A DNA stretch of 64,000 bases, taken from Isochrysis galbana. Taxonomy: Eukaryota; Haptophyta; Isochrysidales; Isochrysidaceae. How positions within the stretch are numbered: position 1 is the stretch's first letter; each line of letters opens with the position of its first letter. Position numbers and translations under genes: made by a program. The notes beneath the pieces are model-generated. The model made no database searches and was not told the DNA's origin. It worked only from the letters and a program-made list of their open reading frames with translations. This document shows positions 18,448 to 30,673 of the stretch, piece by piece. The DNA lies in assembly GCA_018136815.1 (NCBI GenBank), contig CM030934.1, positions 5,665,318 through 5,729,317 of the forward strand, given 5' to 3'.

Positions 18448-18700
18448 CTACGCGGGCTGAGCTTTCATCTTCTTCGTCTTTTTCTCACATCCCTCTTCCT
18501 CAATGTCGTTCTGCTGGCAGGCGACGATGTCGCTTGGCTGATCTTGGGTGGCGAGGTCCGTGACGCGTGCGAGGACGGCCTTCTTGTTCTCCATGTACAA
18601 CCCGTCACGAAACACCTAGGCGTCCCACGACAAGATTTCAGTCATACTGGGGGGAGTTGATCCATCCGAAGAGGTCCCCCCGTGAAAGTCACTTTCACCC
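18448..18700 (-). pseudogene. C-terminal coding remnant split by an in-frame TAG
   Basis: Reading leftwards, a frame gives SMTEILSWDA, a TAG, then VFRDGLYMENKKAVLARV and a charged tail EEEGCEKKTKKMKAQPA before a stop at 18448-18450. The coding character is equal on both sides of the TAG, so a single sense codon (perhaps Tyr) was probably lost. Alternatively the bases CCTAG before GTGTTTCG are a 3' splice site and only the downstream 48-55 residues are an exon. The family is unknown. Confidence 0.35.
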
Positions 18701-18774
18701 ACACACACATGATTGAGACGATGGGGCGGAGACGGAGGAGGAGAAGGCGGCGGCGGAGACGGAGGAGGAGAAGG

Positions 18775-18862
18775 CGGCGACATGCGCACGCACGGCGTCT
18801 CCGCGGGGGGACCGATGCACATCGCGCCGTGCCCATGCACGGCGTGCACCGATGTGATTGTC
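18775..18862 (-). repeat. Isolated copy of the 23.5-kb tandem repeat
   Basis: The reverse complement contains GTGCACGCCGTGCATGGGC, CATCGGTCC and CGCCGTGCGTGCGCATG, the same order of words as the unit at 23440-23500. Confidence 0.6.
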
Positions 18863-18963
18863 ATCCGTGCGAAATATCTCTCAACGTTGATAATGAGGCG
18901 GCAATGAGGCTAACATTTTCCGTTGTCTTCCCCCCCCCTCCGAAGACTACACGGTAGTCTTTA

Positions 18964-19400
18964 AGACTACGCGTTTGCGCAACCGTCCTCGTTCCAACCT
19001 TCTTTCACATCGTCCGAGGTCGAGCTGCTCGTGTCTCGTGTCGTCATGACTAGATCCTCGAGTGGAGAGAGGGTCTCGATCCACTTGGCCCTTAGCTTGA
19101 GGAACTTGAGATTGGGGAATGCGTTCACCACCTCCCTCAGGAAGCCTTCGACAATCACATCCGACATCAGCGTGAGCCTGTGTATATTGCGTGTCGTCCC
19201 ACGCGATCATACAACGAGACGGGCCCCGACTCGAGCAACGTCCACAACCACAGTCGCCGCATCCCTAGCTCACGAGCCACACGCATCGCTTCCCGTAACA
19301 AAGTCCAACGCCATGACCGCGCCAATCGGGGGTCACCCAAAAGTCGCACAACTCGCCCGAGCGCCCACCCACCCGGCAGCGGGTTCACGCGTTCACGCGC
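18964..19400 (-). pseudogene. Leucine-rich/F-box-like fragment
   Basis: A minus-strand frame from about 19170 to 18964 reads NIHRLTLMSDVIVEGF, then VNAFPNLKFLKLRAKW, which has the spacing of leucine-rich repeats in F-box-type proteins. A stop lies just upstream in the same frame and the next sensible piece (19388-19167) is in another frame, so it is broken or spliced in a way I cannot resolve. Confidence 0.35.
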
Positions 19401-19569
19401 ACCAAGCCCGTCGTCGAAGCAATGGCGAACGCTCCTTTCGCGGGGCGCGAGTAGGACGGTGGGACCAACATCTGGTTTAAATCAGCTCTTGGTCTACCAC
19501 CGGCGATGGGTCCAAATGAAGGCGGAAACGAGGGGTACCAAATGAAGGCAAACGACCTGGCCTCAGACC

Positions 19570-20555
19570 TCAAAAGACTAAGACTGTGAATAGGTTTGGA
19601 TTTCGACTATTAGGTATCTAGCTAATAGTGGCCCACCGACTATTTACATTGAAGCTAATAGTGGCCCTTCGGCTATTTACATTGAGGCTAATAGTGGCTA
19701 CGTCCAGACTATTATTAGTATTATGGGTATTATCAAGACAGTTAGTAGTTAGTAGTTGGTTAGCTCTAGGTGTACTCTAGTTGCATACTTACAGGGAAAG
19801 AAACATGCGTGTCGGACAAGGCAACAAGGCTACTAGTTTGAAAATTATTGACGTGGCGGGGCTTCAGTCCGTGGAGGAGGCCCAGTAGAAAGTAAAAAGC
19901 TTGTCCCCCCACGGACCCCTCGCTCTTTACTTGCCCTTTTCTACATAAATATTCTATATAATACTATATTACTGTATTTTCCCTTTGCTTTTGCCCCCCC
20001 CCCCCTTCTTTCTCTTTTTGGCGAAGCGGGGGCAACGGGAACAATTCTGGCGCGAGCGCAAGCATGGATGGGCGGCAAGCGGCAAGAGGCGGGCAGGGGT
20101 GTGTGTGTAGCGCGCATCTCGTTGGCAGGGGCGCCTACATGATGATGATGATGCCAAGGCTACACAATCTGATGACACCTTGATGCATTCCCATTCCCTC
20201 CTGGCGGGCAAGAATATCGAGTGATCGAGAGATGAGGAAACTTTAAACTTCTGGTTGTTGTTGTGGGGTGTGGCGGTGTCTGTCGCCGCGCGCAGCGCGC
20301 AGCGCTAGAGCTCTTGGCGCATCGGCGCGTGTATCGTGTGTTTCAGGCTTTGAGCTTTGAGGCTATTAATACCTTGTTAATACTTTTCGGGCTGCGGCCC
20401 TATTTACACAGAGGTAAATACTGTTCTCTCCACTATTTACATAGAGGTAAATAGTGCATTTCGCGGGTAGATAGCCTACTATCTAGATAGTTGTCTAATA
20501 TATTCACAGTCTTACAAAAGACCGAAGTTATATTGTTATTTTATGTCTACACATT
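19570..20555. other. Noncoding, short palindromic AT-rich repeats
   Basis: At 19610-19720 and 20390-20470 a unit of about 36 bp recurs (GCTAATAGTGGCCC, CGGCTATTTACATTGA; CACTATTTACATAGAGGTAA). A C run lies at 19996-20006. No gene is supported. Confidence 0.6.
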
Positions 20556-20640
20556 GATGTCGAGTATTTTTGTAAACGGATAGTGGACATTTGATGGCTC
20601 AACTTGAGTTATGTCCCATATTCGACGGAACGCGACCTCC
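20556..20640. repeat. Left arm of an 85-bp inverted repeat
   Basis: Its reverse complement begins GGAGGTCGCGTTCCGTCG and contains ATATGGGACATAACTCAAG and TTGAGCCATCAAATGTCC, matching 22517-22602 closely. A third, diverged copy is at 23250-23325. Confidence 0.85.
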
Positions 20641-20982
20641 TATTCCTGTCTATTGCCCGTTGCTATAATAGTAATAGGACAATAGGAATAGGCTATTCAA
20701 TAGTCAATAGTTCAATAGGGGTCATCAATCATCAATGGCGGGGGGGGGGGGGGGGCTCGTGACCATCCCTCCGGGCACTTACTCCCCTCTGGGGGGGCCG
20801 TCAGTCACGCTCATGCTCTGCCACTTGGAATGAGCTGAGAGTTGAGCCCTCATCAATCCGGCCCAGACCCCCAGACCCTTAGTACTATTGGTATTGGGAG
20901 CGAGCCGCGGGCCGCACATTCTGATCGATGATGACATTGTTTTGTAAACGTGGCGGCGGCGGCGCGGCAGGCGCGCTTCGCG

Positions 20983-21894
20983 ATGCAGCCGCCCGACCCG
21001 TTATCGCTGCCCAAGCCGTCCTTCCCGTCTCCGTCTTCCCTGCCCAAGCCGAGCTTCGTGAACAAGCCGCTGGGAGTAAAGAAGCCCGCCACACCTGTAA
21101 AAATTCTCGAGCAGTGGGCAAACGGGCTGCTGGGCGCCTCCTCGCAGTTCTCCTCCTCAGACAACTCTGCAAGGCAACTTTTGGGCAAGCAGAGCGTCTA
21201 CCCTCGCTCGGGCTCGAACACTCGAGCCTGGTCACCCGTCCCACGGCCAGGGTACTCGCAAGAGTGGGTCCGACTCATCTTCCGCCAGCCTGTCTGGGCA
21301 CAGACCGTCGTTGTCTATCAGACGTTCAACCCTGGCTCGCTCATCGAGGTACGAGGCGCACCAGAGCCGCTCGGAGACCAGGGCGAGAGCTCCGAGTGGG
21401 TGACGCTTTGGCGCGGCGAGCGCTACAACACCGACCCTAACCGGATGCCGTGCGATGCTCTCGAGCTCAAATGCGACCCCGGTGCGGCCTCGCAGAGTGG
21501 CGTGCGCGTGATAGAGCTTATCGTTGACACGACCGGCTGGTCAGAAGACTTTTGGAGCGAGTTCGACGCTGTCAAGCTCATCGGCACCCCAGCGATAGCG
21601 GATTCCAATGCAGTCGTGGAGGTGTTACCTCGGCCATATGTTACGCAGCAGCTCTCCGAAACCCCGCGCGCCTTTAAGGAACGGCTCGCATATTTGCAGA
21701 AGCGCTTTGGGCCCGCGCCACGGGATGACGTGGAGGCCATGCGCCAGGCAGCATTATCAATGGTGTGGGCCAACTTTCGCAAGCTCGGCTGCCGCTATCC
21801 AGCACAGGTGGAAGAGATGGCGGGTATTAAAGAGCCTGTTGCGGCAAGTGGTGCGGCGATCGTGGGCGAGATGCGGGTGCGTGGCGTCGCGTGA
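20983..21894 (+). CDS. Discoidin/galactose-binding-like domain protein
   Basis: The first ATG is at 20983 (MQPPDPLSLPKPSF), giving 303 residues. After a Pro-rich N-terminus, residues about 45-205 form a beta-sandwich module: ASSQFSSSDNSARQLLGK, VYPRSGSNTRAWSP, EWVRLIFRQPVWAQTVVVYQ, TFNPGSLIEV and a closing FWSEFDAVKLIG. This pattern is known from FBXL4 and the PAPPA-type scarf/discoidin-like fold and usually mediates ligand or protein binding. The C-terminal third (TPRAFKERLAYLQKRFG onward) is helical and unassigned. The gene is convergent with 21914-22366, stops 20 bp apart, and the pair is bounded by inverted repeats (20556-20640, 22517-22602). No catalytic residues are seen. Confidence 0.7.
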   Translation: MQPPDPLSLPKPSFPSPSSLPKPSFVNKPLGVKKPATPVKILEQWANGLLGASSQFSSSDNSARQLLGKQSVYPRSGSNTRAWSPVPRPGYSQEWVRLIFRQPVWAQTVVVYQTFNPGSLIEVRGAPEPLGDQGESSEWVTLWRGERYNTDPNRMPCDALELKCDPGAASQSGVRVIELIVDTTGWSEDFWSEFDAVKLIGTPAIADSNAVVEVLPRPYVTQQLSETPRAFKERLAYLQKRFGPAPRDDVEAMRQAALSMVWANFRKLGCRYPAQVEEMAGIKEPVAASGAAIVGEMRVRGVA

Positions 21895-21913
21895 GGGTGC
21901 CGTCCATCAGGCC

Positions 21914-22366
21914 TTACGATAAAAGAGCATGAGCCACAAGACGAGCATGATCAGCATAGGAGTGCATGCGTGCGCGCTTCTGGTTGGCCATACCCAACAC
22001 TAAATTGGTGTGGTACGTGGTGATAGTGTCAGCGCTTCCGGCTACTCCCACGTCCCACAGTGTTTGGAGCGCGCGAATCTCAAGCGCCGCCAAAATCTCT
22101 GTCACATGGACACATAATTGAGGTGCTAAATTCGCTACGTCGTCGACGATGGAGCCAGCGATTGCATTATCACCTCATCCTACCGCGGCTGCGTTAGGTT
22201 TCGCGGCATTAAGATAGCGACCTCTCATGAGCCTCATGTGATCATAGCTGGTGTAGCGGCTTACGATTGCTAAGATTGTGGCTAGTGCAATTGCAATTGC
22301 GCGCTCAATGCCTCCGGCTGGCTCGGCTGCATCGCTATCACCACTAATCTTATGATTGGTCGCCAT
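21914..22366 (-). CDS. Unknown 121-residue protein, two exons
   Basis: Exon 1 is 22366-22184 (MATNHKISGDSDAAEP to NAAA, 61 codons). The intron is 22183-22097 (GTAGGA to GACAGAG, 87 bp, phase 0). Exon 2 is 22096-21914 (ILAALEIRALQTLWDV to ARLVAHALLS). The protein is mostly helical, with a hydrophobic helix AIAIALATILAIVS near residue 22. No family was recognised. The phase-matched splice sites, the coding character of both exons and the tail-to-tail arrangement with the neighbour support it. A long C run (22368-22384) lies just upstream. Confidence 0.5.
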
Positions 22367-22516
22367 GCCCCCCCCCCCCCCCCCGCCCCCGAAGTGGGCG
22401 AAACAGTACAGTACTCCGACCCCCACTATAAAAACATTCTTGAAGATGACCGCTATGCTGCTATAGACACTCCTCTCCCCGGATCACCGTTGCCATCGCC
22501 CGTGACCCGTGGCCGT

Positions 22517-22602
22517 GAGGTCGCGTTCCTCCATCGCGAATATGGGGCACATAACTCAAGTTGAGCCATCAAATGTCCATAGTCCGTTTACAATAATACG
22601 AC
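22517..22602. repeat. Right arm of the 85-bp inverted repeat
   Basis: It starts GAGGTCGCGTTCC, continues with ACATAACTCAAGTTGAGCC and ends near CCGTTTACAATAATACGAC. Together with 20556-20640 it encloses two convergent genes. Confidence 0.85.
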
Positions 22603-22759
22603 TCGACTATATAATGTCGTCAGACCGCAACTGTCGCTAACTCGAGGAGCTTTACAATAATCGAATACAAACCGCAAACCGATCGCTGGAAGACAATTGC
22701 CCCCACCTCACCTTCGCTCGGCTAAAGTGTCCTAGGTCACACTATACACTATTATTAGC

Positions 22760-22905
22760 TTACGTCTTCATCTTCCTTGTGTTCGGTTCGTTCTCCGAGG
22801 AAGTCCAAGACCTTCCCCTCAGGTGCGCTCCCTGTGAGGAGCTGGGTGGGCTGCGCGGGCAACGACGCCAGAGGGTCAGGGGGTGATCGGACTGTCGGCA
22901 GCCCG
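22760..22905 (-). CDS. Possible C-terminal exon
   Basis: A minus-strand frame closes at TAA 22760-22762 and reads DPLASLPAQPTQLLTGSAPE, then GKVLDFLGERTEHKEDEDVS. The composition is coding-like, but a stop lies about 60 bases upstream in the same frame. A CCGACAG before it could be a 3' splice site. No upstream exon was found; 22906-23250 shows no gene. Confidence 0.25.
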
Positions 22906-23249
22906 ACACGGCGCTACTATCGGGCGGGAATCAATTTCAAATGCCAAATGTAGATATCAAGGAACCGATCCCCTCGCGGGCACGACCGCAAATTCTTTAT
23001 TGGTAGAGCGTGAGCGCGCGTGACGGAAGGGGGGAGAGGGGGGGGGCGAATCGCACCATTTCTTGGCGAAGATTTTCGTGGCGGCAGGTGGCCCCCTCGA
23101 CCCGCCCCCTAAAGGTTTTTTTTGAGCATCGCGCCACGGTCAAAAAGTGCAACCCAACCCTTTGACGAATTGGGATGGCCCATAGGGCCTGAGGGCAATG
23201 AGGAGGGAGGCATGCCGGCGGCAGGCGCGGCTGAGGAGACGACCTCGGA

Positions 23250-23325
23250 GACGCTGAAGGTGTCGTTCCGTCAAATGTGGGACATGAGTCGAATTGAGCG
23301 ATCGAATGTCCACAGTTGTACACAG
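23250..23325 (+). repeat. Diverged third copy of the 85-bp repeat
   Basis: GTCGTTCCGTCAAATGTGGG and ACATGAGTCGAATTGAGCG, then ATCGAATGTCCA, parallel the right arm at 22517-22602. Confidence 0.6.
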
Positions 23326-23473
23326 CGTTATTTTAAAATTAAATGTAGACTAGCGTAACATTCCCTGCTTCCCGCGACGCGTGTCCCCCCGGAGGGCGCC
23401 GTGTCGGCGCTTTTCGATTGTGATTACTTGTAACTATGGGCACGGCGCGATGTGCATCGGCCACCCCGCGGGG

Positions 23474-23945
23474 GCGCCGTGCGTGTGCATAGAAACTTTT
23501 TCCCCTAAGGCCCACATTAACGTAAAGTAGTCGTATACGATATGTTTCGCTGCGCAGCACGTGTGATTACTTGCAATCATTGTGCACGCCGTGCGTATGC
23601 GCATCGGCTTCCCCCCCCCCTCGCGAGGGCGCCGTGCGTGCGCATAGAAACTTTTTCCCCTAAGGCCCACAATAACGTAAAGTAGCCATATACGATTACT
23701 TGCAATCACTGTGCACGCCGTGCGTATGCGCATCGACTCCCCCCCCTCGCGAGGGCGCCGTGTGTGCGCATAGAAACTTTTTCCCCTAAGGCCTACATTA
23801 ACGTAAAGTAGCCATATATGAGATGTTTCGTTTGCGCAGCACGTGTGATTACTTGCAATCATTGTGCACGCCGTGCGTATGCACATCGGCTCCCCCCCCC
23901 GCGGGGCGCCGTGCGTGCGCATAGCAACTTCCAGGAAGGTGCACG
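23474..23945 (+). repeat. Tandem repeat, 125-155 bp units, about 3.3 copies
   Basis: Units start at 23474, 23629, 23754 and 23906, each with GCGCCGTGCGTGYGCATAG, TTTTTCCCCTAAGGCC, ACGTAAAGTAG and TGATTACTTGCAATCA. The units differ by internal deletions and by the length of a C run. A separate copy is at 18775-18862. Confidence 0.9.
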
Positions 23946-24226
23946 CCGTGCGTTCACTCTTTCCGCGGGGGGACTCTGGGCGCAGAGGCGGTCGGGAACC
24001 GTGGGGGCACCCCCTGGGACCGGGGAAACTATTACCCTATACTGCGAAAACACTAACGTAAACAGCCGATAGGTCTTGGGGTCGCTCCCCTCCCCCGGGT
24101 CCCCTCCCCCGGGTCCCCTCCTCCCCCTCTCATCGACCTACCAGAGAGAGACGGCTCCTACTGCCTGCCTCCCTCCTCCCTCCTCGCTCACCCTCCAGCT
24201 CTCTCCTCGCCCTCGTCTTCCTCACG

Positions 24227-24894
24227 ATGGTGGCGACTCGGCGCGCATCGGTACGGTCCTCCGTCCTCTCCTCTCGTGCTCCTGCTCGCTGGTTTCGTTC
24301 GACTCGCTCGGCACAGCCACCTGTCGACTGGACGCCGAGCGCAAGCGCTGCTCGCACGACTCGTTCCTCTTCCTGCTCCAAGGGCGCGGCGGAGGAGGCG
24401 GAGCCTGTTCGCGTTCCTGATGCCGAGGAGGAGGCCCTTTCCCCGACCGATGAGGCCACCACCACCACCACCGACGAGGACTCCGGGACGACCCTGACCA
24501 TGACATGGAACTGGTGTTCGAGGCCAAAAAGCAGGAATTGCTCCAACGTTTCCCCATGGCTCACCCCAGGGTACAGCGGTTCCTCTCGCTCATCCAGAAA
24601 GCACCCCCCCACTCTTGTCCAATCTTCAACCAACTTCGATGCATCGTCGCAGCAGTCGAATGCCAGCCAGATGTGCGCTTCCACTCAAGTAGCCTCCCGC
24701 TGCTCATGGAAGCTATTCTGATGGTCATGCTTTCAAATATACTCGGCAACTGCCCCCCATCGTCTCGCTTGCGCCCCATGTGGCATTGGACTGGGCAATC
24801 TTCGAAAGTGAACATTTTGAGCGTCGGCCTTCTTGAACAGGAGAGCATTGCAAGCCTCTTCCGACAGCTGGGCGTAGACCTCGTCGAAGGGTGA
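24227..24894 (+). pseudogene. Possible broken gene, two overlapping frames
   Basis: ATG 24227 opens a Ser/Arg-rich frame that becomes acidic (AAEEAEPVRVPDAEEEAL, TDEDSGTTLT). Around 24500 sensible coding moves to the next frame: MELVFEAKKQELLQRF, then a hydrophobic helix LPLLMEAILMVMLSNILG and a stop at 24894. A frameshift or an unseen short intron would join them. I recognise no family, and the opposite strand is also open, so the assignment is weak. Confidence 0.3.
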
Positions 24895-25700
24895 GGGACT
24901 GAAGTGCGCGGCGCGCGCAAAGGTAACATAGAGACGTACTTCTCGTTCGCCTTTCGCAAGCAAGCTGGACGTGTGCAAAGCTGGAGTTGACTGGTTGTCG
25001 AAAACTGGAGTTGACTGGTTGTAATTGTACTAATAGCTCAAAAAGAACACAAATCACCTCAATAACATGAGAACTAATTGTAACAATATACCAAAAAGAA
25101 AACAAATAACCTTGCAATAATAATAGCGGGCCTTGTAATTGTACAGACTGAAAAGAAAACAAATAACCTGGCCCTCTTTTGACGGAACGCGACTTGACGG
25201 GCAGAGGCCCGTCAGCAGAGGAAGGCGGGCAGGCGGGCTTGAGCGAGAGGGCGAGGACGGCGGCGAGAACGACATCGAGCGAGTGGCGAGAGGCGAGGGC
25301 GAGTGTGAGGAGTGCTGTGGTGGCAGGGGCTGGCGAGAGAAGGAGAAGGAGAGATTGTAGGGTATGAGTGTTAAATTTTTAACAAATTTTTATTGGTCGC
25401 GGCGCGGCAAAGGGACGAGACTAGCGCTCACCCAAGACAGGACTCCCTGCCGCGGCAAGCGCGAGCACCCTTCCCCCCTTATGCCACACGGCTCATCACT
25501 AGCTTTCTGCCTACGCTAGCCGGAGCGCCCCTCCCTCCGCACTCAGACAGCCCCCCACACCAGGATCCTATTTTGGTCTCGCAGGCAAGGGGGCCTAATG
25601 GGAGGGTGAGGAGCAACTCATCAAAGAGGAGCTGTGGGGAAGGAGATGTCTGAGTGGGGGCACTATACCCTTGCGCTAGGCATGGGCAGCGACGCCACTT
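24895..25700. other. Noncoding with short direct repeats and a dispersed motif
   Basis: AAAAGAAAACAAATAACCT occurs twice (about 25093-25111 and 25151-25169) and GTAATTGTAC twice. The 30-bp dispersed motif is at 25166-25195 in reverse. The GAGG-rich segment 25200-25360 and the rest show no supported gene. Confidence 0.6.
25166..25195 (-). repeat. Dispersed 30-bp motif, copy 3
   Basis: The reverse complement is identical to 7329-7358. Confidence 0.9.
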
Positions 25701-25721
25701 CAAGACATGCCCTCCCTCTTG

Positions 25722-26104
25722 TCTTGAGTTGAAATTTTTGGTGCTTGAAGCAAGAGGCGAGAAGGTTTGTGCTATTTGGGTTGGTTGGAGTTGGAAGAGG
25801 GAGTGGGAGAGAGAGTCAAGTGTTGCAAGAGGGCCCAAGGAAGGGCACTGAGTTGTAGGTACTTGTGGCCCACAAGAGTGGGGCGAAAACGAAATGTGTG
25901 TCAGCATGGGTCTTGAGTTGAAAATTTTTGGTGCTTGAAACAGAGGGCAGGGGAGTTTGTGCTGCTTGAGTTGGTTGTAGTTTGAAGACAAAGAGGGAGT
26001 GGGAGAAGGAGTCTAGTGTTGAAAGAGGGCCCAAGGCAGGGCACTGAGTTGTAGGTACTTGTGATCCACAGGAGTGGGGTGAAAACGAGAAGTGTGTCAA
26101 CATG
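25722..26104. repeat. Two tandem units of about 190 bp, LINE-derived
   Basis: Units 25722-25912 and 25913-26104 share TCTTGAGTTGAAA, GCACTGAGTTGTAGGTACTT and GAGTGGGGYGAAAACG. The word GCTTGAGTTGGTTG also occurs in the LINE ORF1 region at 50590, so the block seems to have grown from LINE sequence. Confidence 0.8.
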
Positions 26105-26350
26105 GAAAACAGAGGCATGGGGTGCTCTCCGTGGAAGATTGATGGTTGTGAAGTGCCCTCCCATGTTGGGTGCACTGATGGTAGAGGTTTCCACCATGGA
26201 GAGGGCAGCTGAGCTGCCCTCCCACATGAGGTGCTCTTGGGGTGGGAGGGTTTCCCACTGGAGGAGGGGGTCTCAAAGACCCCCTGCATGGTACGCAAAG
26301 CTATGGTGGCAACCTGTTCGGTGCCAGTGCTCGCCACCCCGCGCACTTGC
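26105..26350 (-). mobile_element. LINE ORF1 fragment related to 48606-50987
   Basis: GGGTGCACTGATGGTAGAGG at 26167 and the following CACCATGGAGAGGGCAGCTG match the segment 50660-50720 of the other LINE. Only the low-complexity N-terminal part is present. Confidence 0.7.
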
Positions 26351-26399
26351 GCGGGTGTGGTTTGGATGGGTTGGATGGGCTCTGAGAGGGCTTTCTGAC

Positions 26400-26523
26400 G
26401 AGCCGCCTCGGGCGGCGTGGGGGCGTGAACCCCGAGGGAACGAAAGCGGCGTGCCGCCGTCTATGGTCGGAAATGACGTCAGCAATCGAGCGGCGAGAGG
26501 GGTGTCGATTCGCGAATGCGACA
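26400..26523 (-). mobile_element. LTR start fragment, reverse orientation
   Basis: On the minus strand an LTR-like start TGTCGCATTCGCGAATCGAC begins at 26523, the same first bases as the gypsy LTR at 41508. The inner end is not defined. Confidence 0.45.
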
Positions 26524-27207
26524 CCCTTACTAATAGATGAAAAGCCCTTTTGTTTGACCGCCCTATGAGTTGGGAGAGTGGGCAAAGGTGAGTGAGTATG
26601 CGGCAACTTTTGATCACATCGGGGCTTCCCGGGGTGAGAGCAGGAGAGGCTCCATCCGGAGTCCGGAGTCTTCTTCGTCCCTGTAGTAGGTATTGAGTAG
26701 TGAGTAAGGATCTCCAAGAGTTCTTTATGCGACCACCAAACAAAAGAAGATGGGTGCGCTCATCGACAAAATACGCACAATCAACCAACGGGTCCTCAAC
26801 GACACGTGTACTAGATAGATCCCCGTCCGACCCGGCCCGATCCTGCTCAGCCACGTGCGCCCTAGCTTTCCCCTAGTCGAGGTCGCAAGGGAAGACCTCA
26901 ACCCCTTGTCTCCTCTCCCAATCGAGGTCGTCAAAGAGATGGTCCGCCATCCCTAGCGTGCTGTCTACCCGATCACATGTCGCCAGTCAGTGTCGAAGTA
27001 TTCCACGGATGCAAGGCAACTAACACTGCCCGCGCATTGTTCATGCGCGAGGTGGACTCGCGAGGAAGGCAGCATTGAAGGACGAATGCTGGTGGGCGCC
27101 TGATCTGCTAGAACCCCTTCCCCCCCCCCCCCCCCTCCCCCTTACTGTTTCATAACGGGACATGCCCGTCGTCTAAGCATGCCGCCACACATAGCTTCCA
27201 GCAGAAT
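26524..27207. other. Intergenic region downstream of mtHSP70
   Basis: It holds a lone copy of the terminal word GTTTGACCGCCCTA (26553-26566), unique sequence and a C run at 27120-27136. No gene is supported. Confidence 0.5.
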
Positions 27208-29957
<2,750 letters not shown>

Positions 29958-30439
29958 CGCGCGGGGGGAGGTTCGAGAGGGCAGGGGGAGCGGCGCGGCG
30001 CGCCCGTCTCGAGGGCTCTCGACGTGGCGCCGGGGAGCGGCGAGCGAGAGGGGGGCGGGGGGGGGAGGGGAAAGAGGAGGCGCCGAGGGGGTTGGACACA
30101 GATACACAGGAATAATGGCGGTGTATATGTGTGAAAAAGGGGTTGGAGGGTGGGTGGGAGAGCGAGGCGGGCAAAAGATGCCGTGGTGCGAGGAAGGGGG
30201 GGGGGGAGAGAGAGAGAAGAAAACGTGCGGGGCGGAAGTCTCGCGGAAGCGGCGGAGGAGGGGCGGGGGCCAGGGGCCAGGGGCGGGGCGCGAGTTTGAC
30301 CGGCGGAGACTTGTCGTCCCCCCGCGCCACGTCAGCCACCACCCCCCCCCCGGCCGCTTGACGGCTGCCTCTTTTCTTTTAGAGGGTTTTTGCAGGGCTC
30401 AAGAAGGTCCCAAGGTCCCACAACAAGAGGCCCCCTCAA

Positions 30440-30615
30440 TAGAGGGTTTTTGAAAAGGTTTCACTCGGGTTTTATTCGGGTTTCACTCCGGGGTTTCACT
30501 TGCTCGACTACCGAGTAAAGCCGGGTGAAACCCGAGTGAACCGGGTGAAACCCGAGTGAAACAGGGTTTCACTTGCTCGACTACCGAGTAAAGCCGGGTG
30601 AAACCCGAGTGAAAC
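30440..30615. repeat. Palindromic tandem repeat of GGGTTTCACTCGGGTTT type
   Basis: A 49-bp block starting GGGTTTCACTTGCTCGACTA occurs at about 30493-30541 and 30564-30612. Its outer words (GGGTTTCACT and AGTGAAACCC) are inverse complements, so each unit can fold. It fills the gap between mtHSP70 and the next pseudogene. Confidence 0.85.
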
Positions 30616-30673
30616 AACGTTCTGCAAAAGGCCTGCCGGCAGCGCGACGGGTTTCACGGCGCCGCGCTGACTC

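Noticed and set aside
23474..23945. CRISPR-like regular repeats
   Set aside because: Units are 125-155 bp with no short constant repeat and unique spacer pattern, and the DNA is eukaryotic.
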